Assembly: GCA_027482185.1 (NCBI GenBank)
Contig: JAIXWF010000019.1
Coordinates: 186,001 to 250,000 of the forward strand
DNA from: Opitutaceae bacterium
GTDB lineage: Bacteria; Verrucomicrobiota; Verrucomicrobiia; Opitutales; Opitutaceae
Direction of reading: 5' to 3'
DNA length: 64,000 nt
Positions within the stretch are counted from its first letter, which is position 1. Each line of letters begins with the position of its first letter. The translations under genes and the position numbers were made by a program. The notes under the pieces were generated by a model that was not told the DNA's origin, searched no databases, and saw nothing but the letters and a program-made list of their open reading frames with translations. This document shows positions 9,030-17,935 of the stretch, one piece after another.

Positions 9030-9457
9030 GCGGCGACGCACCCGGTGGGCTCCCGAAGGAGGCCGAGGGTGCGGTAGTGTTGGACGACAGACTCGTCGGA
9101 ACCGGGACCGGCGAAGACCGCAGTGAGCGGTTCGTCGCGAGTCTCGAGCCATTCGTCCAAAACAAGGGCTTGGAGCAGCGTAGCCGGGAATTCGGTCAAA
9201 ACGAATCCCGCATCAGGTTTGCGCGCGAAGTACCAACGGCGCACAAGCGCCAGGCGTTGGACTTCCCCCGCCGCGGCCGAAACCGGGCGGCGCGAAATCT
9301 CCGCCCCTTTGAGGCGGGACGGAGAGACGTGCTCTAAATTCAAAGAACGGGCCCGGTTCATCAGGTCTTCGCCGCCAAGATCGGTCGAACCGAGGAGAAG
9401 GATCTTGGCTTTGGCCGCGAGGCCGAAACCGGCGAAGGGGTCGGAGATGCCAGCCAC
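9026..9457 (-). CDS. Degenerate adenylate-kinase-like protein (probable pseudoenzyme)
   Basis: A 143-residue frame from GTG 9457 that occupies the classical adk position between secY and map. The N-terminal AKILLLG resembles the first beta strand of Adk, but the P-loop GxxGxGKGT reads GSTDLGGED, so the Walker Lys and Thr are lost. Residues 84-93, GFVLTEFPAT, align with Adk GFLLDGFPRT, with the AMP-binding Arg replaced by Ala. The protein ends before the lid and the C-terminal catalytic Arg residues; Adk is usually 185-220 residues. The adenylate kinase relationship is my inference from motif alignment and synteny. The frame is clean, lies 20 bases after secY and overlaps map, so it looks maintained rather than decayed. 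Confidence 0.75.
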   Translation of the reverse strand: MAGISDPFAGFGLAAKAKILLLGSTDLGGEDLMNRARSLNLEHVSPSRLKGAEISRRPVSAAAGEVQRLALVRRWYFARKPDAGFVLTEFPATLLQALVLDEWLETRDEPLTAVFAGPGSDESVVQHYRTLGLLREPTGCVAA

Positions 9458-9476
9458 AAGCGCCGGAGTAAAGCTC

Positions 9477-10982
9477 TTATTTCAGGAACGCCTTGTAGGC
9501 CCAGATGCCGGCGCCGAGGGCGAGGAGCCCGAGCATCGGCAGCGCGAGCTTCATGACCGCCTCGTGGCTCAGCGCCTCGCCGGTCGCACCCTGCTGCGGG
9601 TTGGCGCTGCGGGCGCGGATGCGGCCCTTCTTCAGGAAGCCGTCGTAATGGCGCTGAAGGAGGAAGGTCTCGATCTGGCGCATCGTGTCGAGGATGACGC
9701 CGACCGTGATCAGCATGCCGGTGCCGCCGAAGAAATAGGCGATGCGGGTCGGGACATTGAGCTCGAAGAGAAGAACATCGGGCATGATCGCGATGACCGT
9801 GAGGAAGATCGCGCCGGCGAGCGTGAGCCGGGTCATGATGAAGTCGAGGAACTGGGCGGTCGGCTCGCCCGGGCGGACGCCGGGGATGTAGCCGCCGTAC
9901 TTCTTCAGATCGTCGGCGATCTGGATCGGCTTGAACATGACGGACACCCAGAAATAGCTGAAGAACAGGATGAGCGTCGTATTGAGCGCGTAGTACGTCC
10001 AGTGACCGCGGAGCAGGTTGTTAGAGAACTCGGTGAGGAACTTCAGTTCGAAGTGGGCGCCGAGCCAGGAAAAGATCTGCTGCGGGAAGAGCAGGATCGC
10101 GCTGGCGAAGATCACGGGCATGACGCCCGAGTAATTGACCTTGAGGGGCAGGAACGAACTCTGGCCGCCCATCACTTTGTTGCCGACGACGCGCTTGGCG
10201 TACTGGACCGGAATTTTGCGCTGGCCCTGCACGACGGCGATGATGCCCATCGTGACGGTGACGAAGAGGGCGAGCATGATCACGGCCTGCGGGAGACCGA
10301 GGCTGGCGCCGGTGCCGACGGGGCGGAAGAAAAGGCTGTAGGTCTGCTGGGCGGCGCCGGGGATGTCGGCGAGGATGCCGACGGTGATCAGGAGGGAGAC
10401 GCCGTTGCCGATGCCGCGCTGCGTGATCTGTTCGCCGAGCCACATGAGCAGCATGGTGCCCGCGGTCATGAAGATCACGGAGGTGAAGACGAAACTCCAT
10501 TTCTCGACGATCACGATGGAGCCGAAGCGAGCCACGTCGTAGCCGGGGAAGAGTTGGCCGGGATTGTTGAGGGCCAAAATCAACAGCGTGCCCTGGATGA
10601 GACAGATCAGCACGGTCGCGTAGCGCGTGTACTGGGTGAGCTTCTGGCGGCCGACGTCGCCTTCCTGCTGGAGGCGGCTGAGGGCCGGCACGACCGCGGT
10701 CATCAACTGGAAGATGATCGAGGCGCTGATGTACGGCATGATGCCCAGCGCGGCGATGGCACCCTTGGTGAGCGCGCCGCCGGTGAACATGTTGTAGAGG
10801 CCGATGAGGTTGCCCGCACCGCTCGACGCCTGCTCCTCGAAGAACCGCTGGAGCGGGTACGGGTCGATGCCCGGGAGCGGAATGTGCGACGCCACGCGGG
10901 ACACAAACAGCAGCGACAGCGTGTAGAAGATACGGGAGCGGAGCTCCGGGATCTTCAGGGAGTTCGTGAAGGCGGAAAACAC
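9477..10982 (-). CDS. secY: Preprotein translocase subunit SecY
   Basis: About 501 residues from a GTG at 10982 (VFSAFTNSLKIPELRSRIFYTL is the usual SecY opening; the frame upstream runs over an intergenic repeat). Ten hydrophobic segments are visible. The cytoplasmic loop RKIPVQYAKRVVG and the C5 loop YGGYIPGVRPGEPT are conserved SecY landmarks. It forms the SecYEG channel in the inner membrane. The start codon is not certain because no clear Shine-Dalgarno sequence is seen. Confidence 0.96.
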   Translation of the reverse strand: MFSAFTNSLKIPELRSRIFYTLSLLFVSRVASHIPLPGIDPYPLQRFFEEQASSGAGNLIGLYNMFTGGALTKGAIAALGIMPYISASIIFQLMTAVVPALSRLQQEGDVGRQKLTQYTRYATVLICLIQGTLLILALNNPGQLFPGYDVARFGSIVIVEKWSFVFTSVIFMTAGTMLLMWLGEQITQRGIGNGVSLLITVGILADIPGAAQQTYSLFFRPVGTGASLGLPQAVIMLALFVTVTMGIIAVVQGQRKIPVQYAKRVVGNKVMGGQSSFLPLKVNYSGVMPVIFASAILLFPQQIFSWLGAHFELKFLTEFSNNLLRGHWTYYALNTTLILFFSYFWVSVMFKPIQIADDLKKYGGYIPGVRPGEPTAQFLDFIMTRLTLAGAIFLTVIAIMPDVLLFELNVPTRIAYFFGGTGMLITVGVILDTMRQIETFLLQRHYDGFLKKGRIRARSANPQQGATGEALSHEAVMKLALPMLGLLALGAGIWAYKAFLK

Positions 10983-11000
10983 GGGATAAAAGTTCGGAGA

Positions 11001-11081
11001 GCGGATTGCGAATTGCGGACCGGCGGGCGTCGCGGTCGCGGTTGGGATTGCCGAATCCGCCAACCGCAAACCGCGATCCGC
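11001..11081. repeat. Imperfect intergenic inverted repeat between rplO and secY
   Basis: The arms at 11001-11018 and 11064-11081 match in inverted orientation at 15 of 18 positions. Both arms are built of GCGGATTGCG-like units. It lies just upstream of the proposed secY GTG and resembles in style, though not in exact sequence, the repeat between rpoA and rplQ. No T-tract follows. Confidence 0.6.
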
Positions 11082-11088
11082 AATGAAA

Positions 11089-11535
11089 TCAGGCGACGAT
11101 GGCCTGGCCGCCGGCCTTCTCGATCTTGGCCTTGGCGGATTCCGAGAACTTGCTCGCGGTGACCTTGAGCGCGCGGCCGATTTCGCCGTCGCCCAGCACC
11201 TTGACGGCGGTTTCGCCGGCGCGGATCAGACCGTGCTGCGCGAGGGTCGCGGCGTTGACTTCGGTGACGGAGGCGTCGAGCGCGGCCAAGGCGGCGACGT
11301 TCACCACGGCGATCTCGACGCGGTGGTTGTAGTTGTTGAAGCCGCGGTGCGGGAGTTTGCGGTACAGCGGCATCTGGCCGCCTTCGAAGCCGGGACGGAT
11401 GCTGCCGCCGGAGCGGGCCGTCTGGCCCTTGCCGCCGCGACCGCTGGTCTTGCCATGGCCGCCGCCTTCGCCGCAGCCGACGCGCTTCTTGCGGTGCACG
11501 GCACCGGGGACGTTCTTGAGTTCGTGGAGTTTCAT
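11089..11535 (-). CDS. rplO: 50S ribosomal protein L15 (uL15)
   Basis: A 148-residue protein starting MKLHELKNVPGAVHRKKRVG. The Gly-rich GCGEGGGHGKTSGRGGKGQTAR block is diagnostic of L15. It directly follows rpsE: the rpmD (L30) gene usually found between them is not present, as the 97-base gap has no room for a 55-65-codon gene. Confidence 0.97.
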   Translation of the reverse strand: MKLHELKNVPGAVHRKKRVGCGEGGGHGKTSGRGGKGQTARSGGSIRPGFEGGQMPLYRKLPHRGFNNYNHRVEIAVVNVAALAALDASVTEVNAATLAQHGLIRAGETAVKVLGDGEIGRALKVTASKFSESAKAKIEKAGGQAIVA

Positions 11536-11632
11536 GATGGTTCCTCGGGAGGGCGCCGCCCCGCGACCGCGGGGCGACTCGGATTTGAAAAAAAGAATGA
11601 CGGGGCGGAAACGATTCCGTCCCGTCGGGGAC

Positions 11633-12292
11633 TCAGGCGGACTTGCGGGCCGCCGCGATGTCTTCCGCGAGGCGGAGCTTGCGGAGACCTTCGAGCGTGG
11701 CGTGCACGACGGCGATGTGGTTCGAGGAACCCATCGACTTCGTGAGGATGTTCTTCACGCCGGCCGCCTCGAGGACGGCGCGGACGCCGCCGCCGGCGAT
11801 GAGGCCGGTGCCGGGGGACGCGGGCTTGAGCATGACGCGGCCGCCGTCGTATTCGCCCATGACATCGTGCGGGATCGTGTCGCCCTTGAGCTTCACGCTG
11901 ACGAGGTGTTTGTGGGCGTTCGCGGTGCCTTTCTTGATGGCGTCGGGAACTTCGTTGGCCTTGCCGTAGCCGATGCCGACCTTGCCCTTGCCGTCGCCGA
12001 CAACGGCGAGAGCGGCGAAGGAGAAACGGCGACCGCCCTTCACGACCTTGGCGCAGCGGTTGATGAAGACGACCTTCTCGATCATCTGCGGGCCGTCGCC
12101 TTCCTGGGGCTTCTGGTCGCGGTTGTCGCGGCGGGGGCCGCGGTTGCCGCCGGGACCGCGATTGCCGCCCTGGCCGCGGAAGCCGCCTTGGCCGCGCGGG
12201 GCACGCTGCTCGCGCGCCGGAGCCTGCTCCGGAGCGGGAGCGTCGGCGGCGGGCGTGGTGGTTTCCGGAGCGGAAGTGGGTTCAGTGCTCAT
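11633..12292 (-). CDS. rpsE: 30S ribosomal protein S5 (uS5) with RGG-rich N-terminal extension
   Basis: A 219-residue protein, against a usual 165-175. The uS5 core begins near residue 69 ([23 protein letters not shown]) and carries the standard [15 protein letters not shown] and [10 protein letters not shown]-like blocks. Residues 1-65 are an acidic/Pro/Ala segment followed by Arg-Gly-rich repeats ([11 protein letters not shown]; about 33-57), which resemble RNA-binding RGG boxes. uS5 lies at the mRNA entry channel, so the tail could reach incoming mRNA; that is inference. Confidence 0.96.
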   Translation of the reverse strand: MSTEPTSAPETTTPAADAPAPEQAPAREQRAPRGQGGFRGQGGNRGPGGNRGPRRDNRDQKPQEGDGPQMIEKVVFINRCAKVVKGGRRFSFAALAVVGDGKGKVGIGYGKANEVPDAIKKGTANAHKHLVSVKLKGDTIPHDVMGEYDGGRVMLKPASPGTGLIAGGGVRAVLEAAGVKNILTKSMGSSNHIAVVHATLEGLRKLRLAEDIAAARKSA

Positions 12293-12298
12293 GCTGTT

Positions 12299-12667
12299 TT
12301 AGAATTGGAGACCGCCTTCGCGGGCGGCGTCGGCGAACGTTTTGACTTTGCCATGGTACGGGGCGCCGCTGCGGTCGAAGACGACGGCGGAGATCCCGGC
12401 GGCCTTGGCCTTGGCGGCAAAGGCGACGCCGAGCGCCTTGGCGCTGGCGATGTTGGCCTTGAGCTTCTGCTTGCGCAGTTCGGCATCGAGGCTCGAGAGG
12501 AAGACGAGGGTCTTGCCGGCATCGTCGTCGATCGCCTGGGCGTACACGTGCTTGGTCGTGAAACGCACGGCGAGACGGGGACGGAGGGCGGTGCCGGTGA
12601 CCTTCTTGCGGATGCGCCAGCGGCGGTTCTGGAGAAGGCGGGCTTTGGTAACGGTCTTTGTGCTCAT
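12299..12667 (-). CDS. rplR: 50S ribosomal protein L18 (uL18)
   Basis: A 122-residue protein from ATG 12667, preceded by a good purine-rich site (AAGGAGAC). The sequence RPRLAVRFTTKHVYAQAIDDDAGKTL and the C-terminal FDRSGAPYHGKVKTFADAAREGG are standard uL18, which binds 5S rRNA. It is encoded within a longer frame whose upstream part is a shadow of rplF. The rplR stop is 6 bases before the rpsE start. Confidence 0.97.
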   Translation of the reverse strand: MSTKTVTKARLLQNRRWRIRKKVTGTALRPRLAVRFTTKHVYAQAIDDDAGKTLVFLSSLDAELRKQKLKANIASAKALGVAFAAKAKAAGISAVVFDRSGAPYHGKVKTFADAAREGGLQF

Positions 12668-12678
12668 GTGTTGTCTCC

Positions 12679-13215
12679 TTAGGCGACGGTCTTGCCTTCC
12701 TTGCGGCGAACGCGCTCGCCGACGATGCGGACGCCCTTGCCCTTGTAGGGCTCCGGCGGGTAGTAGCCGCGGATCTCGGCGGTGACGGCACCGACGAGCT
12801 GCTTGTCCGCGCCTTCGACCTTGAGCTTGGTCTGATCCGTGACGGTCAGCTTGATGCCGGCCGGGATCTCCATCAGAATCGGATGCGAGTAGCCGAGCGC
12901 GAGGTCGAGCTGGCTGCCTTTGAGATTGGCTTTGAAGCCGACGCCTTGGATTTCGAGTTCCTTGACGTAGCCGTCGGTCACGCCCTTGACCATGCCGGCG
13001 ACGACCGAGCGGGCCGTACCATACATAGCTTTGGCGAAGCGGGAATCGTCGGTGGGCGCGAAGGTAACCTTCTTGTCGGCGACGGTGACTTTGACGACGG
13101 GGGCGAAAGTCTTTTCGACTTTGCCCTTCGGGCCTTCGACGAGGACGGTGCCGCCGTTGACGGAGACCTTGACCTTGTCGGGAATGGAAACGGGTTGTTT
13201 GCCGATGCGGCTCAT
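12679..13215 (-). CDS. rplF: 50S ribosomal protein L6 (uL6)
   Basis: A 178-residue protein starting MSRIGKQPVSIPDKVKV. It has two repeated L6 domains and the C-terminal signature PEPYKGKGVRIVGERVRRKEGKT. It binds near the sarcin-ricin loop region of 23S rRNA. Position between rpsH and rplR is canonical. Confidence 0.98.
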   Translation of the reverse strand: MSRIGKQPVSIPDKVKVSVNGGTVLVEGPKGKVEKTFAPVVKVTVADKKVTFAPTDDSRFAKAMYGTARSVVAGMVKGVTDGYVKELEIQGVGFKANLKGSQLDLALGYSHPILMEIPAGIKLTVTDQTKLKVEGADKQLVGAVTAEIRGYYPPEPYKGKGVRIVGERVRRKEGKTVA

Positions 13216-13252
13216 TTTCTTGTAAGGGCTGGTGGCAGTGGCGCGGCGCCAA

Positions 13253-13645
13253 TTACCAAACGTTGCAGATCAGTTCACCGCCGGCCTTGTTGCGGCGGCA
13301 GTCGGCGTCCTTCATCAGGCCCTTGGAGGTCGAGATGATGCCGATTCCGAGGCCGTTCAGCACGCGCGGGATTTCGGTGTAGCGGAAATAGAGACGACGG
13401 CCGGGCGAGGAAACGCGGGTCAGGCCGGTGATGGCCGGGGCGCCGTCGACATACTTCATCTTCACGACGAGGGTCTTGTGGCCCTGCGCGTCGGTCCCGT
13501 TGGTGTGGTCGGAGATGTAGCCTTCGGCCTTGAGGATCGCGGCGACGCTTTCCTTGAGGGTCGAATGCGGGATCACGCAGTCGTCCAAGCGAGCTTTGCT
13601 CGCATTGCGGAGACGCGTGAGGAAGTCACTGATCGGATCGGTCAT
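13253..13645 (-). CDS. rpsH: 30S ribosomal protein S8 (uS8)
   Basis: A 130-residue protein starting MTDPISDFLTRLRNASKARL with the C-terminal uS8 signature block GIGIISTSKGLMKDADCRRNKAGGELICNVW. In E. coli S8 is the translational repressor of the spc operon by binding its mRNA near rplE; no equivalent site is obvious here. Confidence 0.98.
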   Translation of the reverse strand: MTDPISDFLTRLRNASKARLDDCVIPHSTLKESVAAILKAEGYISDHTNGTDAQGHKTLVVKMKYVDGAPAITGLTRVSSPGRRLYFRYTEIPRVLNGLGIGIISTSKGLMKDADCRRNKAGGELICNVW

Positions 13646-13705
13646 GGTGGATGTTCTGAGTTGCGGCCGCGCGGGTCATATCCGACCCCCGTGGGCCAAT
13701 GAAAT

Positions 13706-14011
13706 TTACCAGGAGGACTTGGTCACGCCGGGGATCTTGCCGGCGAGGGCGAGTTCGCGGAATTGGATACGCGAAACGCCGAACTTGCGGATGTAGGCGC
13801 GCGGGCGGCCGCTGAGGGAGCAGCGGTTGCGGATGCGCGTCGGGGAAGAATTGCGGGGAAGCTTCTGGAGCTTCTTTTGCGTGGCGTGGAACTCCTCGTC
13901 GGTGGTGGCCGGGTTGATGAGGATGGCCTTCAGCTCGGCGCGCTTGGCGGCGAACTTGGCGGAAAGCTTGATGCGCTTCTGGTTGCGCTCGATGGCGGAG
14001 GTCTTGGGCAT
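13706..14011 (-). CDS. rpsN: 30S ribosomal protein S14, zinc-free long form (uS14)
   Basis: A 101-residue protein from ATG 14011. It has the long-form S14 layout with the C-terminal [22 protein letters not shown] block. Only one Cys of the zinc-ribbon set remains, so this is the C-minus type that needs no zinc. It directly follows rplE. Confidence 0.97.
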   Translation of the reverse strand: MPKTSAIERNQKRIKLSAKFAAKRAELKAILINPATTDEEFHATQKKLQKLPRNSSPTRIRNRCSLSGRPRAYIRKFGVSRIQFRELALAGKIPGVTKSSW

Positions 14012-14028
14012 GGCGTGAAGCGATTGAG

Positions 14029-14604
14029 TTAGGCGGCGGCCTTCGGAGCGTTGGTGGTCTCGGTGCGGCGGAACGGCATGCCGAGGAGCTTGAGCAGCTC
14101 GCGGCCTTCGTCGTCGTTCTGCGCGGTGGTCACGATGGTGATGTCGAGCCCCATGGACTTCTTGACGTTCTCCACGGTGATTTCCGGGAAGATGGTGAAG
14201 TCGGTGACGCCGAGGTTGTAGTTGCCCTGGCCGTCGAGCTTGGTCGGGACGCCGCGGAAGTCGCGGATGGTCGGGAGGGCGACGGCGAGCAGGCGATACA
14301 GGAATTCCCACATGGCGGCGCCGCGGAGGGTCACGCTGCAGCCGACGATCTGGTTGGGCTTCAGCTTGAAATTGGCGATGGCCTTGCGCGAGCGGTTGAG
14401 GATCGGCTTCTGGCCGGCGATGGCGGCCATGTCGCGGGCGATATCGGCGATCTGGTTCTTGTCGGCATCGGCGTCGATACCGGTGTTGACCGCGATCTTC
14501 ACCAGCTTCGGAACCTGATGCTTGTTCTTGTAGCCGCGGCTCTTGACGAGTTCAGGCACGACCTGCTCGACGTAGAGTTTCTTGAGAGTGGGAGTGTAGC
14601 TCAT
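14029..14604 (-). CDS. rplE: 50S ribosomal protein L5 (uL5)
   Basis: A 191-residue protein with the L5 landmarks [32 protein letters not shown] and the DFTIFPEI motif. It binds 5S rRNA and contacts the P-site tRNA. A 117-base spacer separates it from rplX, the longest gap within the spc section apart from repeats; no gene or clear structure was found there. Confidence 0.98.
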   Translation of the reverse strand: MSYTPTLKKLYVEQVVPELVKSRGYKNKHQVPKLVKIAVNTGIDADADKNQIADIARDMAAIAGQKPILNRSRKAIANFKLKPNQIVGCSVTLRGAAMWEFLYRLLAVALPTIRDFRGVPTKLDGQGNYNLGVTDFTIFPEITVENVKKSMGLDITIVTTAQNDDEGRELLKLLGMPFRRTETTNAPKAAA

Positions 14605-14721
14605 GGAAATTGCCCGGGATTACCGACCCCGAGGCGGAGAGTGTGAATCTTGAGTGGAAAAGCGCCCAGTAACGCAGGCGCGCCGCCGGTTTGGCAAGCG
14701 CGCATTCGCGCGGGCTCGGAA

Positions 14722-14994
14722 TCAGGCGGCGGGAGCGGCCTTCTTGCGTTTGCTCGCGTCGAAGACCGACTGGAGCATGAGGTTGGAAATCGCGACAGAG
14801 CCCTCGAGCTCGGAGATGGCACCCTGGGGGTTCTTCTCCGACTTCTTGACGTGCTTCTTGATCATCGCGACGCCCTCGACCCGGGCGCGCAGCTTGGGCG
14901 CGAGGACCTCGAGGACCTTGCCCGACTTGCCCTTTTGGGAGCCGGCGATGACGACGACTTGGTCGCCGCGTTTGATGTGAAATTTCTGGGCCAT
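14722..14994 (-). CDS. rplX: 50S ribosomal protein L24 (uL24)
   Basis: A 90-residue protein starting [30 protein letters not shown], which contains the KOW motif. uL24 starts assembly of the large subunit. The stop of rplN is one base upstream of its ATG, showing a tightly packed operon. Confidence 0.97.
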   Translation of the reverse strand: MAQKFHIKRGDQVVVIAGSQKGKSGKVLEVLAPKLRARVEGVAMIKKHVKKSEKNPQGAISELEGSVAISNLMLQSVFDASKRKKAAPAA

Positions 14995-14995
14995 T

Positions 14996-15361
14996 TTAGA
15001 GAACCTCCGGGGCGAGCGAGATGATCTTCATGAAGTTCTTCGCGCGCAGTTCGCGGGCGACCGGTCCGAAGATGCGGGTGCCGCGGGGATTGTTGGTCGC
15101 GTCGATGATGACGATCGCGTTGGAATCGAAGCGCAGGTAGCTGCCGTCGGCGCGGCGCACCGGGGCCTTCGTGCGGACAACGACGGCCTTGGCGACTTCA
15201 CCCTTTTTCACGGTGGCGTCGGTGGTGCTTTCCTTGATGTGGACGGTGACGACGTCGCCGACGTGGGCGTACGGCGTCTGCTGGCCCATCCGTTGGATGA
15301 GAGCGGCTTTGCGGGCGCCGGTGTTGTCGGCGACTTCGAGAATGGAGCGCAGTTGGATCAT
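14996..15361 (-). CDS. rplN: 50S ribosomal protein L14 (uL14)
   Basis: A 121-residue protein starting [23 protein letters not shown]. It contains the L14 signature [29 protein letters not shown]. It forms an inter-subunit bridge. Length is within one residue of the family norm. Confidence 0.98.
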   Translation of the reverse strand: MIQLRSILEVADNTGARKAALIQRMGQQTPYAHVGDVVTVHIKESTTDATVKKGEVAKAVVVRTKAPVRRADGSYLRFDSNAIVIIDATNNPRGTRIFGPVARELRAKNFMKIISLAPEVL

Positions 15362-15394
15362 GGCAGGCCTCCTTGGGCGGTTGGTTGGTTGAGG

Positions 15395-15772
15395 TTAGGC
15401 CTTGGGCGCCGGCGCGGGGGCAGCAGCCTCGGTGGACTTGGTGGTCTTGGTCGGGACGGCGGCAGCGACATCGGTCTCGCTGATGGCCGCGCCGTCGGCG
15501 ACGACGGCCTTCTGGAGGACGGCCGTCACGCGCCAGCGCTTGAGGCGGCTGATCGGGCGGGTCTCCATGACCTCGACCTTGTCGCCGACCTTCGTCTCGT
15601 TCTTCTCGTCATGGACGTGAAGGACGGTCTGGCGGTTGACGACCTTGTGGTACAGGGGATGCGGAGTCTTGTAAGCGATCGTGACCTTGATCGACTTGTC
15701 CCCGGAGCGGCTCGAAACGAATCCGATCTGGGTTTTGCGCGTGGTGCGCTGGCCGGGAGTGGCGGTGGACAT
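15395..15772 (-). CDS. rpsQ: 30S ribosomal protein S17 (uS17) with C-terminal tail
   Basis: A 125-residue protein. Residues about 8-88 form the OB-fold S17 core (KTQIGFVSSRSGDKSIKVTIAYKTPHPLY, then DKVEVMETRPISRLKRWRVTAVLQKA). A 35-residue Ala/Thr/Pro tail follows, whereas uS17 is usually 80-90 residues. Tail extensions are a recurring feature of ribosomal proteins in this cluster. Confidence 0.96.
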   Translation of the reverse strand: MSTATPGQRTTRKTQIGFVSSRSGDKSIKVTIAYKTPHPLYHKVVNRQTVLHVHDEKNETKVGDKVEVMETRPISRLKRWRVTAVLQKAVVADGAAISETDVAAAVPTKTTKSTEAAAPAPAPKA

Positions 15773-15799
15773 GGTGATGGTTCCTTATGGGCGGGGCAC

Positions 15800-16006
15800 T
15801 CAGGCGGCCTTGGGCGCCTTGGCTTTCTTTTCGTTGGCGATGGTCTCGAGGCGGGCGATGTCCTTGCGGAGCGTGCGCAGCTCGTGGGTCTTTTCGACCT
15901 GGCCCGTCTGCTTGCGCAGCTTGAGCTGGAGGAGCTGTTCGCGGAGTTCGCGCAGCTTGGTGGTGATCTCGGCGGGCGAGAGGTCGCGGATTTCTTTCGA
16001 AGTCAT
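15800..16006 (-). CDS. rpmC: 50S ribosomal protein L29 (uL29)
   Basis: A 68-residue, two-helix protein starting [21 protein letters not shown] from ATG 16006. The block [19 protein letters not shown] is standard L29, which lies at the peptide exit and helps dock trigger factor and SRP. The gene order rplP-rpmC-rpsQ is canonical. Confidence 0.97.
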   Translation of the reverse strand: MTSKEIRDLSPAEITTKLRELREQLLQLKLRKQTGQVEKTHELRTLRKDIARLETIANEKKAKAPKAA

Positions 16007-16031
16007 GACGGTGTCGTTTGCTGGTTGCTCG

Positions 16032-16454
<423 letters not shown>

Positions 16455-16495
16455 GGGAGTGATCTCCTAGGTAAAGGGTGTATCCGGAAACCGGA

Positions 16496-17128
16496 TCAGT
16501 TGTTGTCGGACTCTTTTTTGCAGATCCAGCACTTGACGCCGATCTTGCCGTAAACGGTGAGCGCCTCGGCGAACCCGTAGTCGATGTTCTCGCGGAGGGT
16601 GTGCAACGGCACGCGGCCCTTGCGCTGCCACTCGCGGCGGGCGATATCCGCGCCGCCCAGGCGGCCGGAGCACTGGATACGGATGCCCTCGGCGCCCAGC
16701 GCCATGGCCATCTCGACGGCCTTTTTCATGGCGCGGCGGAAAGCGATACGGCGTTCGAGCTGGAGCGCCACGTTCTCGGCCACGAGCGCGGCCTCGATCT
16801 CGGGCTTCTTGACCTCCTGGATGTCGAGGAGGATCTCTTTGCCGGTGAGCTTCGCGAGCTCTTCCTTGATCTTCTCGATTTCCTGGCCCTTGCGGCCGAT
16901 GACGATGCCGGGACGGGCGGTGTAGATCTTGACGCGGACGCGGTTGGAGGCGCGCTCGATGAAGATGCGCGGCACCGACGCCTGCTTGAGTTTCTCCATC
17001 AGCTTGGAGCGGATGAGCTGGTCCTCGGCGAGGAGCTTGCCGAAGTCCTTCTTGCTGGCGTACCAGCGGGACTGCCAGTTGCGGCGGACGGCGAGACGGA
17101 AACCGACGGGATTGGTTTTTTGGCCCAT
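16496..17128 (-). CDS. rpsC: 30S ribosomal protein S3 (uS3)
   Basis: A 210-residue protein from ATG 17128 ([20 protein letters not shown]). The KH domain carries [18 protein letters not shown], and the C-terminal part has [25 protein letters not shown]. uS3 forms part of the mRNA entry site and helicase. The terminal ICKKESDNN is a short lineage-specific ending. Confidence 0.98.
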   Translation of the reverse strand: MGQKTNPVGFRLAVRRNWQSRWYASKKDFGKLLAEDQLIRSKLMEKLKQASVPRIFIERASNRVRVKIYTARPGIVIGRKGQEIEKIKEELAKLTGKEILLDIQEVKKPEIEAALVAENVALQLERRIAFRRAMKKAVEMAMALGAEGIRIQCSGRLGGADIARREWQRKGRVPLHTLRENIDYGFAEALTVYGKIGVKCWICKKESDNN

Positions 17129-17138
17129 GGAAGTGGTA

Positions 17139-17483
17139 TTACGAGTTGGTGTTGCCGTCCGAGAGAACGATCTTGATGTGCGACATCTTCTTGCGGCGGG
17201 GCATGGCGGAACCGCGCGCACCGGCCTTGAAGCGCTTCAGCACGGGGCCGTTCTCGATGATCGCGCTCTTCACGCGGAGGGAGTCCGCGGAGAGGTTGTT
17301 GTTGTTCTCGGCGTTCGCGATGGCGCTCTTGAGCGTCTTGGCGATGAGTTTCGCGCTCTTGCGCGGAACCAGCATCAGATAATCGACGGCTTCCGCGGCC
17401 TTGCGGCCTTGGATCGTACGGGCGACTTCGCGCACCTTCTTGGGAGACATGCGCGCGTAGCGGGTGAGGGCTTGGACTTCCAT
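17139..17483 (-). CDS. rplV: 50S ribosomal protein L22 (uL22)
   Basis: A 114-residue protein starting [24 protein letters not shown]. The C-terminal beta-hairpin that lines the exit tunnel is seen in [29 protein letters not shown]. It lies downstream of rpsS as in the S10 operon, but here an extra gene for an exported protein separates the two. Confidence 0.97.
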   Translation of the reverse strand: MEVQALTRYARMSPKKVREVARTIQGRKAAEAVDYLMLVPRKSAKLIAKTLKSAIANAENNNNLSADSLRVKSAIIENGPVLKRFKAGARGSAMPRRKKMSHIKIVLSDGNTNS

Positions 17484-17567
17484 GTTATTGCAGGGGATTC
17501 CGTCCCGGGAGGGACGGCGGCAGCGGCGGACGGAGGTCGCACCCTGCCCTTTTGGTTTGGTTCTGAG

Positions 17568-17906
17568 TTAAGATTTGAGCAGTTTGACGGTGGCGATGTC
17601 GCCCGGGCGGACCGCTTGGCGGCCGGCCAAGGAGAGGATGAGGGCGGCGCTGACGTCGGGGCGGACCTCGACGAGCAGCAACTCCCCCACTTCGGCCGTA
17701 CCGCGGGCCAGCCGGCACACCATGCCGGACCGAAGTCCGTCAGCGTGTCCGCCGCGCAGCACGACCACATCCGCCTTGGGGCCGGTCTCCACCGCAACCA
17801 CCGCCACCGGCGTCGCCACGAGAGGCGAAGCGAGGCCGGCGAGCACGAGCGCGGCGCCCCGAAAGAGGCGACGGCGAAGCACAGCGGCAAAAGCGACGGT
17901 GGACAT
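17568..17906 (-). CDS. Small exported protein inserted between rpsS and rplV
   Basis: A 112-residue protein from ATG 17906. Residues about 8-33 form a signal peptide or anchor (RRRLFRGAALVLAGLASPLVATP). The remainder (40-112) reads [20 protein letters not shown], then GELLLVEVRPDVSAALIL and RPGDIATVKLLKS. This pattern (a glycine turn, G-x-x-x-G-M-x-x-x, a beta-rich centre and a final PGD) resembles the FlgT C-terminal type domain seen in many periplasmic proteins; that match is by eye and tentative. It lies 29 bases after rpsS and 84 before rplV on the same strand, so it should be co-transcribed with the S10 genes. An exported protein here is unusual; its function is unknown. Confidence 0.75.
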   Translation of the reverse strand: MSTVAFAAVLRRRLFRGAALVLAGLASPLVATPVAVVAVETGPKADVVVLRGGHADGLRSGMVCRLARGTAEVGELLLVEVRPDVSAALILSLAGRQAVRPGDIATVKLLKS

Positions 17907-17935
17907 GGCGGGTGACGGAGGCCGGCGGAGCGGCC

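Noticed and set aside
9123-11162. Plus-strand 679-codon frame opposite secY
   Set aside because: Shadow frame: acidic and His-rich low-complexity sequence complementary to membrane helices of SecY.
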